Shown here: positions 10,926 to 21,090 of the stretch, one piece after another | Layout of the letters: each line of letters starts with the position of its first letter | Position numbering within the stretch: position 1 is the first letter of the stretch | Origin: Sulfurospirillum sp. | GTDB lineage: Bacteria; Campylobacterota; Campylobacteria; Campylobacterales; Sulfurospirillaceae | Length of the DNA: 64,000 bases | NCBI GenBank assembly: GCA_016744795.1 | Contig: JADGDR010000001.1 | Coordinates: forward strand, 1-64,000 | Direction of reading: 5' to 3' | Made by a program: the position numbers and the translations under genes | The notes under the pieces: generated by a model | Databases searched by the model: none | What the model was told of the DNA's origin: nothing | Seen by the model: the letters and a program-made list of their open reading frames with translations, nothing else

Positions 10926-12737
10926 ATGTGCGGAATTGTAGGCTATATTGGCGATAATGAAAAAAAAGAGTTCCTTTTAAATGGTTTAAAAGAGTTAGAA
11001 TATAGAGGATATGACAGTGCTGGAATTGCAGTACTTAAAGACGGACATATATCTTCATATAGAGCTTTAGGAAAACTAGAAAACTTAGTACACAAAACAG
11101 CTTCATTTTCAAGCGATGGTTTTGGATTAGGCATGGGGCATACAAGATGGGCGACACATGGAAAACCAACAGAAGTAAATGCTCACCCACATCGTGGTGA
11201 ATTTTCTTATGTAATACACAATGGTATCATTGAAAATTATAAAGAGATTAAAGAGAATCTTCAAGCAGATGGAATTACTTTTTTATCTCAAACAGATTCA
11301 GAAGTGATAGTTCATAAGTTTGAAAAATTTATTCGTGAAGGCTTAAATGCACAAGAGGCTTTTAAAAGCACTATAAATATGCTTCAAGGTGCCTATGCGA
11401 TCTTACTTATTACTAAAGATGAACCAGAAACTATCTTTTTTGCTAAAAATGCAGTTCCACTTATACTTGGTCAAAATGCGAATGGCGAAAAGTTTATGAG
11501 CTCGTCTGACTCTCCTCTTATTGGATATGCAACTGAAGTTGTATATCTTGAAGATGGTGAATATGGATGGATTAAAAAAGATGAAATATCTCTTTTTATA
11601 GATGAATCACCAATCATACCTATTTTTCAAACTCTTGGGCGAGATAAAATATATGCTCAAAAAGATGGATTTCGATTTTTCATGGAAAAAGAAATTTATG
11701 AACAATCAACAGTAGTAAGTGAAACTCTTATGGGCAGAGTAAATGATGAAAATATAGAACTTGATGAATTAAAAGAGATAGATTTCAGTAACATTGATTC
11801 CATTAAAATTTGTGCTTGTGGTACAAGTTACCATTCTGGACTTGCTGCAACCTACCTTTTTGAAAGACTAAGCAAAATAAGATGCTCCATTGAAATAGCA
11901 AGTGAATTTAGATATAAAAAACCACTTTTAGATAAACGCACATTGTTTATTGTAATCAGTCAAAGTGGAGAGACAGCAGATACTCTTGAAGCTCTAAAAA
12001 TGGCAAAAAAAGCAGGTATGCAAACACTTGCAATTTGTAATGTAGACAACTCTTCTATCGTCAGACTCTCTAATGCAACTTTGCTTACTAGAGCTGGTAT
12101 TGAAAAAGGAGTGGCTAGTACAAAAGCATTTGCCACACAAATGGTAACTCTATGGCTTCTAGCACTCTATCTTGGTCAACATAGAAAAACTATAAATAAC
12201 GAAACAATGCAAAATGAAATCAAAGCACTATTGCATACTCCTTCAGTCTTACATGTAAACGACAATACACACGAAAAAATTAGACGACTTTCAAAAAGAT
12301 ATCTCCATGGTCATGGTTTCTTTTTTATAGGGCGAGATATATTCTTTCCTCTTGCACTTGAGGGTGCTTTAAAACTCAAAGAAATAAGCTATCTTCATGC
12401 TGAGGGTTATCCCTCTGGAGAGATGAAACATGGTCCAATTGCCTTAGCTGATAGTGAACTTTTTACAGTTGCACTTATGCCTCAAAATATGCTTTATGAT
12501 AAAACAAAAAGTAATGTAGAAGAGTTAAGTGCAAGAGATGCAACCATATTAGTTATTAGCCCAAAAGAGTTTGACTTGGCTGATGATTTTATAAAAACAT
12601 CAAATCAATCTCATCCTATGAACGAATTTTTTGAAATGATGATAATCACACAAATATTTGCACTTGAAATTGCAGTAAGATTAGGCAATGATGTAGATAT
12701 GCCAAGAAACCTTGCAAAGTCTGTTACTGTTGAGTAA
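10926..12737 (+). CDS. glmS: Glutamine--fructose-6-phosphate aminotransferase (isomerizing)
   Basis: MCGIVGYIGDN N-terminus, ELEYRGYDSAGIAV, SIS domains, C-terminal PRNLAKSVTVE. Confidence 0.97.
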   Translation: MCGIVGYIGDNEKKEFLLNGLKELEYRGYDSAGIAVLKDGHISSYRALGKLENLVHKTASFSSDGFGLGMGHTRWATHGKPTEVNAHPHRGEFSYVIHNGIIENYKEIKENLQADGITFLSQTDSEVIVHKFEKFIREGLNAQEAFKSTINMLQGAYAILLITKDEPETIFFAKNAVPLILGQNANGEKFMSSSDSPLIGYATEVVYLEDGEYGWIKKDEISLFIDESPIIPIFQTLGRDKIYAQKDGFRFFMEKEIYEQSTVVSETLMGRVNDENIELDELKEIDFSNIDSIKICACGTSYHSGLAATYLFERLSKIRCSIEIASEFRYKKPLLDKRTLFIVISQSGETADTLEALKMAKKAGMQTLAICNVDNSSIVRLSNATLLTRAGIEKGVASTKAFATQMVTLWLLALYLGQHRKTINNETMQNEIKALLHTPSVLHVNDNTHEKIRRLSKRYLHGHGFFFIGRDIFFPLALEGALKLKEISYLHAEGYPSGEMKHGPIALADSELFTVALMPQNMLYDKTKSNVEELSARDATILVISPKEFDLADDFIKTSNQSHPMNEFFEMMIITQIFALEIAVRLGNDVDMPRNLAKSVTVE

Positions 12738-13206
12738 ATACTTTTTTTTAGTCCTTATTCTTATTTTTTATGGATGTGAAAAAGAGCAAGTAGAAACTAC
12801 TAAAACTTTACATGTAAAGCCAAAACCAAAAGCTTTACATGTAAAAGATATCAAAGCTGAATTAAGTAAAATTCATACTACAGCTTACTTAGAAAAGTAC
12901 ATAGTAAAAATCATAAACGAAGGCTCAAAGCAAAACCTTGGATTTGCAACTAAAACTATGGATGCAAACATGGCTCATGAAATGGATGCTAAAAATATAG
13001 CTCGTTACATAATAACCCTACGTGGTGAAAAAAGCAGTGATGATGAGTCTGCAAAAAAAGCTCAAATTTTTTACACAAGCAACTGTGGCGGTTGCCATGG
13101 GAATGATGGAAAAGGATTAAATAAAACTTTTCCAGACTTAAGAATAAAAAATCTCCTAGGTATAGAGTTAAGAGAAGAATTTTTAAAAAGTAAACTTAGA
13201 GATTAA
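12712..13206 (+). CDS. Lipoprotein c-type cytochrome
   Basis: Lipobox-like LILIFYGC; haem motif CGGCH (SNCGGCHGNDGKG); overlaps the glmS 3' end. Confidence 0.8.
   Translation: MQSLLLLSKYFFLVLILIFYGCEKEQVETTKTLHVKPKPKALHVKDIKAELSKIHTTAYLEKYIVKIINEGSKQNLGFATKTMDANMAHEMDAKNIARYIITLRGEKSSDDESAKKAQIFYTSNCGGCHGNDGKGLNKTFPDLRIKNLLGIELREEFLKSKLRD
12807..12845. repeat. Two perfect TTTACATGTAAA copies (12807-12818, 12834-12845), representative of a window-wide motif
   Basis: Direct reading; other perfect copies at 2157, 5147, 31184, 32635, 36638, 37388, 48735, 56655, 60129. Confidence 0.9.
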
Positions 13207-14344
13207 CAAAATCTTTTTTATATGTAACTACTTTTTTTAGGTAACGTCTAGTCTCTTTATACGGTAAATTCGAACGCAGATGGCTATAAACCTCTGATGG
13301 TTTTTTAGAATTTATAATGCTCTTCGCTTTAACCCTATTTTTACTAAATGTCTTTAATACATTACCACTTCCTGTGTTATATGCACTTATAACACAATAC
13401 TCTCTTGAAATTGGATTGTTTATCCCTGCTAAATACTTTTTAGCTATTATTCTGATATATGCCGAACCTAATTCAATATTGTTCTTTGCATTAAAAAGAT
13501 ATGATTTTGATGGTGTCCAAGTTCTGCCTTTGGCTTCTTTATATGCATCTCGTCCAGCACTCTTTGGAACTATTTGCATAAGCCCATACGCTCCTGCATT
13601 ACTCACTGCAAACTGATTGAAGTTACTCTCTGTTTTGATTATGGAATAGATTAAATTTTCACTTAATCCAAATTTTTTAGCATATTTTTTAACATAAGGT
13701 TTAAACTTTGCAACTCTTACACTTGTGTGATCTTTTACCATAGGTATAGTTACAAAATAAACTTTTTCTGTTTTATTGCCATTTTTAATAGTTTTTGTTT
13801 TATAGTTTTTTTTCAACAATACATCTGCATATCTATTGGCTCGCCAAGAGTAACGTATGTTTTTGTTTTGATCATCTTTAACTTCACCTAAAAGGTATGG
13901 AGTGCTTCCAAGTTTTATCTCTCCTGCACTAAATAAATCCGCACCTCTAGGATCACTTGGTAAAAGAAGAGTAGTAACAATCGCATTTTTAAGACTTTTT
14001 TTACTGTCTAACGACTCAACTCTAATCATGCCTTTATCAAAATCTACAAGAGCCCTAGACTTAAAGTTTTGCATATACTTTACATACTCTTTTTTATTTG
14101 GCACTTTTACATTCTCATCACCCCATTGTTTTGAGATGTTTTGTGTAAAATGTGACAAAAACTTCAAATCTTTTGAGAGTCTCTTTGGATTTGCTGCATA
14201 TTGTATAGATTTGTTTCGAGCAAATCCCTCAAAAGCCACTGTTGGGTTACGACTAATTGCAGCAGTTGCAAGAGATTGGTAATCACTTACGGTACAACCG
14301 CAAAGTAAAAATAGTGTACATGTAAAAAATATATATTGTTTCAT
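13196..14344 (-). CDS. mltC: Membrane-bound lytic murein transglycosylase C-like lipoprotein
   Basis: Lipobox LLCGC; SLT motif IIKTESNFNQFAVSNAGAYGLMQIVPKSAGRDAY. Confidence 0.85.
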   Translation of the reverse strand: MKQYIFFTCTLFLLCGCTVSDYQSLATAAISRNPTVAFEGFARNKSIQYAANPKRLSKDLKFLSHFTQNISKQWGDENVKVPNKKEYVKYMQNFKSRALVDFDKGMIRVESLDSKKSLKNAIVTTLLLPSDPRGADLFSAGEIKLGSTPYLLGEVKDDQNKNIRYSWRANRYADVLLKKNYKTKTIKNGNKTEKVYFVTIPMVKDHTSVRVAKFKPYVKKYAKKFGLSENLIYSIIKTESNFNQFAVSNAGAYGLMQIVPKSAGRDAYKEAKGRTWTPSKSYLFNAKNNIELGSAYIRIIAKKYLAGINNPISREYCVISAYNTGSGNVLKTFSKNRVKAKSIINSKKPSEVYSHLRSNLPYKETRRYLKKVVTYKKDFVNL

Positions 14345-14435
14345 GATGGCATTGTACTAAAATACTCTTATGTAAAAATTTATATATAGACGATTAACTT
14401 ATTTTTAGTAAAACTGTCCTTTATAAATTTATAAT

Positions 14436-14472
14436 ATTGGTACTTGTATTAAGTACAGTTCAATGCTATACT
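14436..14472 (+). promoter_or_regulatory. Candidate MocR operator overlapping a promoter
   Basis: ATTGGTACTTG...AAG..CA.TTCAATGCTATACT, 28/37 identical to 16450-16486. Confidence 0.6.
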
Positions 14473-14501
14473 TCACAAATCAAAAAAAATAAGGAAATAA
14501 A

Positions 14502-15014
14502 ATGATAGATGAAAAAAAGTCACTTGCAATGTTGGAAGGTTTTGAATCACATTACGATTATGATGCTAGCTATATGAGAGGTATGCTAAAAAATAACCCA
14601 AAAGCATATGCAACGTTTGAAGCATTCTTGCCAATGTCAGTATATATAGATAAATCTCCAAATGATGCAATATTTGTTGCTAGATTAATCGCAATGAAAA
14701 ACGAAGATTGTGGAGCTTGTTTAGAACTTAATATTAAAATGGCAAAAGAAGCTGGAGTAAATACTGATATTATTAAAGATGTTCTTTTTAATGAAGGAAA
14801 AAGTTTAAGTGATGAGCTTAAAACTGTTTATGATTTTAGCTTAAAAGTTAGCAAACAAGAAACAATAGAAAATGAATTATATGAAAAAATAAATTCTTTA
14901 TATACACAAGATATCATAGTTGAACTTGCACTTGCAATTGCTGCTACTAAAGTTTTCCCTAGTGTTAAAAGAGTGCTTAATGTAATTCGTAGTTGTTCAA
15001 ACATAAAAGTTTAG
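14502..15014 (+). CDS. Carboxymuconolactone decarboxylase/AhpD-like family protein
   Basis: All-helical protein with CMD-type KNEDCGACLELNIKMAKEAG. Confidence 0.75.
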   Translation: MIDEKKSLAMLEGFESHYDYDASYMRGMLKNNPKAYATFEAFLPMSVYIDKSPNDAIFVARLIAMKNEDCGACLELNIKMAKEAGVNTDIIKDVLFNEGKSLSDELKTVYDFSLKVSKQETIENELYEKINSLYTQDIIVELALAIAATKVFPSVKRVLNVIRSCSNIKV

Positions 15015-15045
15015 TAAAATACTTAAGAAGTAGAGAATAAATTAT

Positions 15046-16425
15046 CTACTTCTTAATACTTTGCATCCATATCTTCGAAAAAATACTAATAGCTTTGGGT
15101 ATTTCAATTTCTTTTAAACCTCCAAATCCCAATGTTATAGCATTCCACTCATCTCCAACGAATTTTTTTGCAAAATAAAGTTTTATTTTATTTTTTAAGG
15201 CTAACTCTTTTAATAACTTCCAATCAAATGGGACTATTGGGTTTATTAAAATTGCTAAACCCCCTCCTTTACTCTCAATTTTCATAGTATCTCCAAGTTT
15301 TTCAATAAGTAGTTTTTCCATTAAATTATGTTTTTTACGGTTCAAAGTTCTAATCTTACGCAAATGTCTTTCCCAATGTCCTTCTTTCATAAAATATTCT
15401 AAGGTTTTTTGTGTCATTAAAGATACCTTTGGAATATCAAACTCAAAACTCTTTTCATATAGGGGTAAAAGATGCTTTGCTAAAACAATGTAACTTACTC
15501 TAATAGCAGGTGAAAGAGATTTTGAAAAAGTTCCTAAAAATATAACTCTATCATTAGCGTCCAATCCTTGAAGTGAAGGAATTGGTCTACTTGTATATCT
15601 TAATTCACTATCATAATCATCTTCAATAATTAAAGCATTTTCTTCTTTTGCCCAATCTAAAAGTTTTTGACGATTAGCTATTGGCATTGCCACACCTGTT
15701 GGATACTGGTGAGCTGGAGTAATATAGACTATTTTAACATTTGAACTTTTTAAACTTTCTATATTTAGTCCATTTTCATCAACATTAATTTTTTTAATTT
15801 TATAATTATAACTATCAAAAACTTTTAAGGCGTAATGATAACCAGGATGTTCAATAGCAAAAGTTGAATAATCTTGTTTTAAAATATTTGCTAATAAAGC
15901 CATTGAATTTGCAAAACCATCGTAAATGATGATTTGACTTGCTTGACATTTAACTCCACGATAATCGTTAAGGTATTTTGCAATTTCAACTCTTAATTCA
16001 AATTCACCTTGTCCACAAGAGTAACTACCAAAATCTAAAGAAGAATCAATGACCTTATTAAAAATTCTTTTCCATATTTTTAAGGGGAAAGAACCTTTTT
16101 CAAGTCTTACTGGAAAAAAATCATATAAATAATCTTCTTCATCTTTATTATCACCAAGATTTAAACCTTCAATTTTACTATAATCAATATTTAAGGTATC
16201 CATAACCTTATATCCACTTTGAGGATAACTCTCAATGTAACCCTCAACCACTAATTGGCTATAGGCAGATTTTACTGTATTTTTACTCAAATTATATAAA
16301 GATGCTGTTTTCCTTGTTGAAGGAAGTTTATCCCCTAATTTATAATTTTTTATAATATCTTTTTTAATTTCATTATAAAGTTGAATATGTAGGGGAGTTT
16401 TGCTATTTGCATCAATTACAAACAT
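15046..16425 (-). CDS. MocR/PdxR-type regulator (GntR HTH fused to an aminotransferase domain)
   Basis: N-terminal GntR wHTH (PLHIQLYNEIKKDIIKNYKLGDKLPSTRKTASLYNLSKNTVKSAY); PLP fold with FLGTFSKSLSPAIRVSYI. Confidence 0.92.
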   Translation of the reverse strand: MFVIDANSKTPLHIQLYNEIKKDIIKNYKLGDKLPSTRKTASLYNLSKNTVKSAYSQLVVEGYIESYPQSGYKVMDTLNIDYSKIEGLNLGDNKDEEDYLYDFFPVRLEKGSFPLKIWKRIFNKVIDSSLDFGSYSCGQGEFELRVEIAKYLNDYRGVKCQASQIIIYDGFANSMALLANILKQDYSTFAIEHPGYHYALKVFDSYNYKIKKINVDENGLNIESLKSSNVKIVYITPAHQYPTGVAMPIANRQKLLDWAKEENALIIEDDYDSELRYTSRPIPSLQGLDANDRVIFLGTFSKSLSPAIRVSYIVLAKHLLPLYEKSFEFDIPKVSLMTQKTLEYFMKEGHWERHLRKIRTLNRKKHNLMEKLLIEKLGDTMKIESKGGGLAILINPIVPFDWKLLKELALKNKIKLYFAKKFVGDEWNAITLGFGGLKEIEIPKAISIFSKIWMQSIKK

Positions 16426-16449
16426 AACTGTCCTTAATAAATTATTTTT

Positions 16450-16486
16450 ATTGGTGCTTGATGAAAGACCAATTCAATGTTATACT
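16450..16486 (+). promoter_or_regulatory. Candidate MocR operator overlapping a promoter
   Basis: ATTGGTGCTTG...AAG..CA.TTCAATGTTATACT; paralogue of 14436-14472. Confidence 0.6.
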
Positions 16487-16514
16487 AGCGTATTATGTTT
16501 AAATAAGGTAAAAG

Positions 16515-17087
16515 ATGGAAAACACACTTAAAAAAATTGAATTTATATTAGAATTAGAAAAATTAAAAACAGTATTAAGAAGAAACAAGCCAATTGGACT
16601 TGATCGTTTTGAAAATTCAGCTGAACATAGTTGGCATGTTTCTCTTTTAGTTATGATTTTAGCAGAAGATTCTCAAATTAAAATTGATACCCATAAAGTT
16701 ATGAAAATGATGCTTTTACATGATATTGTAGAAATTGACGCTGGTGATGTTCTTGTTTATGATACAAAAGGAAGACAAAAAGCTCAAGAAAAAGAGATAA
16801 AAGCTGCAAAACGAATTTTTGGATTACTTCCAATAAATTTAGAAAAAGAGTTTACAGATATTTGGAAAGAGTTTGAAAGTGAAAAAACTATTGAATCTAA
16901 ATTTGCAAAAGCACTTGATAGAGTGATTCCTGTACTTCAAAATATTAATAATAATGGACAAAGTTGGATTGAAAATAGTGTTAGTTTAGAACAAGTTCTA
17001 AATAAAAGTAAGGTAATACAAAATGCTAGTCCACTACTTTGGAAACACATTAAAGAAAAACTAGAAAACGCCACTTTTTGGAAATAA
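16515..17087 (+). CDS. HD-domain hydrolase (YfbR/5'-deoxynucleotidase-like)
   Basis: RFENSAEHSWHVSLL...LLHDIVEIDAGD metal-binding HD motifs. Confidence 0.88.
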   Translation: MENTLKKIEFILELEKLKTVLRRNKPIGLDRFENSAEHSWHVSLLVMILAEDSQIKIDTHKVMKMMLLHDIVEIDAGDVLVYDTKGRQKAQEKEIKAAKRIFGLLPINLEKEFTDIWKEFESEKTIESKFAKALDRVIPVLQNINNNGQSWIENSVSLEQVLNKSKVIQNASPLLWKHIKEKLENATFWK

Positions 17088-17147
17088 TTTTATTATAAAC
17101 ACACTTTAGTCTACAAAATTACACAAAAATTTGGCTAAAATAGAATC

Positions 17148-17972
17148 ATGAAAAAAATTACATGTAGACTCTGTTCTCACTATTGCCAGATTAATGATGG
17201 CCAAACTGGCATATGTGGAGTCAATTCAAATGAAAATGGAACCCTTACATGTAAGGTTTATGGTTACCCAACTGCTTTACAGGTAGACCCTATTGAGAAA
17301 AAACCACTTTATCACTTTTTGCCTCATACCAATACCCTTTCGCTTGGAACTGTTGGTTGTAATTTTAAATGTCCATTTTGTCAAAACTGGCAACTTTCAC
17401 AAACAAAAAAGTTTGATACAACAAACTATATTAGCCCAGAAGAGATAGTTAAATTAGCACTTCATCATAAGTGTGAATCTATCTCTTATACTTACAATGA
17501 ACCTACTATCTTTTTTCCTTATGCTAAAGATATAGCAATTGAAGCAAAAAAAGTAGGTTTAAAAAACATAATGGTAAGCAATGGTTTTATGTCTTCTGAA
17601 CTTTGCAACGAAATACCTACTTTCATTGATGCTATCAACATAGATATAAAATCATATAATGAAAAACACTACAAAAAAACTTTAAAAGGCTCTTTACATG
17701 TAGTCCTAGAAAATGCAAAAACTCTAAAGAAAAAAGGTTTACATGTAGAGATAACTACTCTTTATATACCAAGTCTGGATAATGAGCAAATAAATCTTAT
17801 AGCAACTTTCATTGCAGAAGAACTAGGAATTGATACTCCTTGGCATATTAGTTCTTATCATCCTGATTATAAGATGATGGAAAGCAAAAAAACACCAATT
17901 GAAAGTCTAAAAACGGCATACTCAATAGCAAAAAAACATAATATAAAAAATGTATACTTAGGAAATATTTAA
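17148..17972 (+). CDS. AmmeMemoRadiSam-type radical SAM protein (PflA-like)
   Basis: GTVGCNFKCPFCQNWQLSQ radical SAM CxxxCxxC. Confidence 0.88.
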   Translation: MKKITCRLCSHYCQINDGQTGICGVNSNENGTLTCKVYGYPTALQVDPIEKKPLYHFLPHTNTLSLGTVGCNFKCPFCQNWQLSQTKKFDTTNYISPEEIVKLALHHKCESISYTYNEPTIFFPYAKDIAIEAKKVGLKNIMVSNGFMSSELCNEIPTFIDAINIDIKSYNEKHYKKTLKGSLHVVLENAKTLKKKGLHVEITTLYIPSLDNEQINLIATFIAEELGIDTPWHISSYHPDYKMMESKKTPIESLKTAYSIAKKHNIKNVYLGNI

Positions 17973-18340
17973 TGAAAATTTACGAAAATGAACTACTTTA
18001 TGTCGAAATTGAAAAATCAGAAATACCATGGCTTAAAATTTTTCCACTTAAGAAATACAAAGAGTTAAGCGAGTGTGATACTGAAACAAAGGTTGCTTTA
18101 CTTGATGCCATGTTACTAATCGAAACGCAGATGATAAAATATTATCATCCCAAAAAAGTAAATATTGCCATGTTTGGTAATTATCTTCCTCATTTACACA
18201 TACATGTAATGGCACGTTTTGAAGAAGACTCATACTTTCCAGAGCCTATGTGGGGGAAGAAACAGAGAGATGCAAACCTTAATTTACCGTCTTTTAAGAC
18301 TTTTGTATATACAATAAAAAAGTTACTTCAAAAAACATAA
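17972..18340 (+). CDS. HIT family protein
   Basis: HIT motif HLHIHVMARFEED. Confidence 0.88.
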   Translation: MKIYENELLYVEIEKSEIPWLKIFPLKKYKELSECDTETKVALLDAMLLIETQMIKYYHPKKVNIAMFGNYLPHLHIHVMARFEEDSYFPEPMWGKKQRDANLNLPSFKTFVYTIKKLLQKT

Positions 18341-18421
18341 AATGTGTTAACCGTATTTTTTTAAGTTTTAAAAGTATAATCTATGATAGAATTAATCCTA
18401 AAAAATTTCTATGGAGGAAAT

Positions 18422-20017
18422 ATGAAAAAGTTACTTTTAGCAACCTTATTGTTAATAACAAGCGTTGCATTTGCTGCACCACAATACGGTGGGACATTAG
18501 TATTTGGCCGTAGTGGCGATTCAACTTCAATGGATCCAAGTCATGTAACAGATGGTGAGAGTTACTATGCTGCTACTCAGATATATGACAACTTGGTGCA
18601 ATTTAAGTATGGCACAACAGAGGTAGAACCAGCTCTTGCTAAGTCTTGGAGTGTTTCAGATGATGGGCTTGAGTATACTTTTAAATTACGTAAAGGTGTA
18701 ATGTTTAGTAAAACAAAATATTTTAAAATAGACTCTGAGTTTACTTCAAAAGATGTTGTTTTTTCTCTAGGAAGACAATTTGATGCATCTCAACCATATA
18801 ATAAAATTGGTGGTGCATTTAAATATTGGTCTGCAATGGATATGACTAATATTGTTAAATCTGTAACTGCTATTGATAAATATACTGTAAAAATTACTCT
18901 AAAGAAAAGAGAAGCTCCTTTTATCGCTAACTTAGCAATGGAATTTTCCATGATTCTATCTTCAGATTATGCTGATCAATTAGCTAAAAAAGGCAAGCAA
19001 GGAGATCTTAGTAAAAAACCTGTTGGAACTGGTCCATTTGTTTTTAAAAAATGGAGAAAAGATGATAAAATCGTATTTACTGCAAACAAAAACTACTGGA
19101 ATGGTCGTCCTTACATAGATAGACTAATCTTTAAAGTAATTACAAACAACGCTGTTAGAGCAGCTGAACTTAAAGCTGGTTCTATTCACATTATGGATTT
19201 TCCAAATCCTGCTGAAGTAGCAGATTTAGGGTCAAATGCAAAAATAAAATTAGTTAAACAAGAGGGACTAAATGTAGGTTACCTTGCATTTAATCAAGAG
19301 AAAAAACTTTTTCAAGACAAAAGAGTAAGACAGGCAATATGTTATGCAATCAATACTAAAGGTATCGTAAAAGCTGTATATGAAGGACTTGGTAAAGTTG
19401 CTACTAGCCCAATACCTCCAACAATGTGGTCTTATAACAAAAATCTTAAAGGTTATGAGTATAATCCAGAAAAAGCTAAAAAATTATTAGCTGAAGCTGG
19501 TTATCCAAATGGATTTAAAACAAATATCTGGGCTATGCCTGTTGCTCGCCCTTACAATCCAAATGGAAGAAAAGTAGCAGAAGCTATGCAAGCTGATCTT
19601 GCAAAAGTAGGCATAAAAGCAAAAATCATATCTTATGACTGGGGTACTTACCTAAAGAAATCTTCAATGGGTGAGCATGACATGGTTCTTTTAGGATGGA
19701 CTGGTGATAATGGTGATCCTGATAACTTCCTAAATGTTCTTCTAAGCGCTCATGCAGCTAAAGAAAAACCGGCTCAAAACAGAGCTTTTTGGAAAAATGC
19801 TGAGTTTACAAAGTTAATTGATGAGGCAAAAGTCATCACAGATGGAGCAAAAAGAACTAAGCTATATGAAAGAGCTCAGGTAATTTTTGAAGAAGAAGCA
19901 CCTTGGAAACCTATCGCTAATTCCATTGTAGTTGAACCAATGTTAAAAAAAGTTCATGGTTTTAAACTAGATCCCGTAGGTAAAAGAAGATTTAAAGAAG
20001 TTTGGTTAGAGAAATAA
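18422..20017 (+). CDS. Dipeptide/oligopeptide ABC transporter substrate-binding protein
   Basis: Signal peptide MKKLLLATLLLITSVAFA; SBP family 5 features. Start moved inward from the ORF-track start at 18383. Confidence 0.9.
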   Translation: MKKLLLATLLLITSVAFAAPQYGGTLVFGRSGDSTSMDPSHVTDGESYYAATQIYDNLVQFKYGTTEVEPALAKSWSVSDDGLEYTFKLRKGVMFSKTKYFKIDSEFTSKDVVFSLGRQFDASQPYNKIGGAFKYWSAMDMTNIVKSVTAIDKYTVKITLKKREAPFIANLAMEFSMILSSDYADQLAKKGKQGDLSKKPVGTGPFVFKKWRKDDKIVFTANKNYWNGRPYIDRLIFKVITNNAVRAAELKAGSIHIMDFPNPAEVADLGSNAKIKLVKQEGLNVGYLAFNQEKKLFQDKRVRQAICYAINTKGIVKAVYEGLGKVATSPIPPTMWSYNKNLKGYEYNPEKAKKLLAEAGYPNGFKTNIWAMPVARPYNPNGRKVAEAMQADLAKVGIKAKIISYDWGTYLKKSSMGEHDMVLLGWTGDNGDPDNFLNVLLSAHAAKEKPAQNRAFWKNAEFTKLIDEAKVITDGAKRTKLYERAQVIFEEEAPWKPIANSIVVEPMLKKVHGFKLDPVGKRRFKEVWLEK

Positions 20018-20028
20018 CCTATGCCATA

Positions 20029-20070
20029 TAAAAAAGGGTGGAGGCAGATTAATTGCCCTGCCCTTTTTTT
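20029..20070 (+). terminator. Intercistronic hairpin with T tract (attenuator) between SBP and permease
   Basis: AAAAAAGGGTGGAGGCA-GATTAAT-TGCCCTGCCCTTTTTTT. Confidence 0.6.
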
Positions 20071-20085
20071 ATTTAAAGGACAATT

Positions 20086-21090
20086 TTGATTAGTTATATT
20101 ATAAAAAGACTTCTATGGGCAATCCCAACTCTACTTGGAGTTTCTGTCTTAGTTTTTTCCATGGTGCACTTGGCACCAGGAGATCCAGCATTAGTCATGC
20201 TTGGAGAACACGCGAATAAAGAAGCAGTTGATGCTTTAAGAGAACAGATGGGTCTTAACAAACCTCTACTTGAACAATACTATTTTTTTATAACTAGTGC
20301 CGTACAAGGTGACTTTGGAACCTCTATCATATCTGGAGAACCTGTCATAAGCGAATTTGCAGACAGATTTCCTGCTACGGTTGAGCTCTCTTTGGTTGCA
20401 CTTACATTTGCAACAATAGCTGGTCTTTTTGCAGGTATCGTTTCTGCTGTTAAAAGATATAGTTGGTTTGATTATATTAGCATGTCAACGGCACTTGCAG
20501 GTGTTTCCATGCCTGTATTTTGGCTTGGTTTAATGCTAATATATTTCTTTTCAGTTAATTTAGGGTGGCTGCCCGTTTCTGGTCGATTGGGTTATGAGTT
20601 TGATATAGACCATGTTACTGGATTTTATCTTATAGACTCACTTTTAATGAAAGATTATGCAGCTTTTTGGGATACATGTAAGCACTTATTACTCCCTGCT
20701 TTTGCACTTGGGACTATTCCAATGGCAATCATTGCTAGAATGACAAGAGCAAGCATGATTGAAGTTATGAAAGAGGACTACGTAAGAACAGCAAAAGCAA
20801 AAGGCTGTACAAAAGCGCAGGTCATTCTTATTCATGCTCTTAAAAATGCTCTTATGCCTGTTATAACAGTAATTGGCTTGATGTTAGGAACATTGTTTGC
20901 AGGGGCTATACTAACTGAAACAACATTTTCATGGCCTGGAATTGGAAAGTGGTTAGTAAATGCTGTAAATCAAAGAGATTTTCCAATCATCCAATCAACA
21001 ACTCTAATAATAGCAACTGTATTTGTCGTTATTAATATCATAGTTGACCTACTTTATGCTGTAGTAAATCCTAAAGTAAGGTTAAGCTAA
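20086..21090 (+). CDS. dppB: Dipeptide ABC transporter permease (DppB-like)
   Basis: MISYIIKRLLWAIPTLLGVSVLVF and EAA loop YVRTAKAKGCTKAQVILIHALKNALMP. Confidence 0.93.
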   Translation: MISYIIKRLLWAIPTLLGVSVLVFSMVHLAPGDPALVMLGEHANKEAVDALREQMGLNKPLLEQYYFFITSAVQGDFGTSIISGEPVISEFADRFPATVELSLVALTFATIAGLFAGIVSAVKRYSWFDYISMSTALAGVSMPVFWLGLMLIYFFSVNLGWLPVSGRLGYEFDIDHVTGFYLIDSLLMKDYAAFWDTCKHLLLPAFALGTIPMAIIARMTRASMIEVMKEDYVRTAKAKGCTKAQVILIHALKNALMPVITVIGLMLGTLFAGAILTETTFSWPGIGKWLVNAVNQRDFPIIQSTTLIIATVFVVINIIVDLLYAVVNPKVRLS

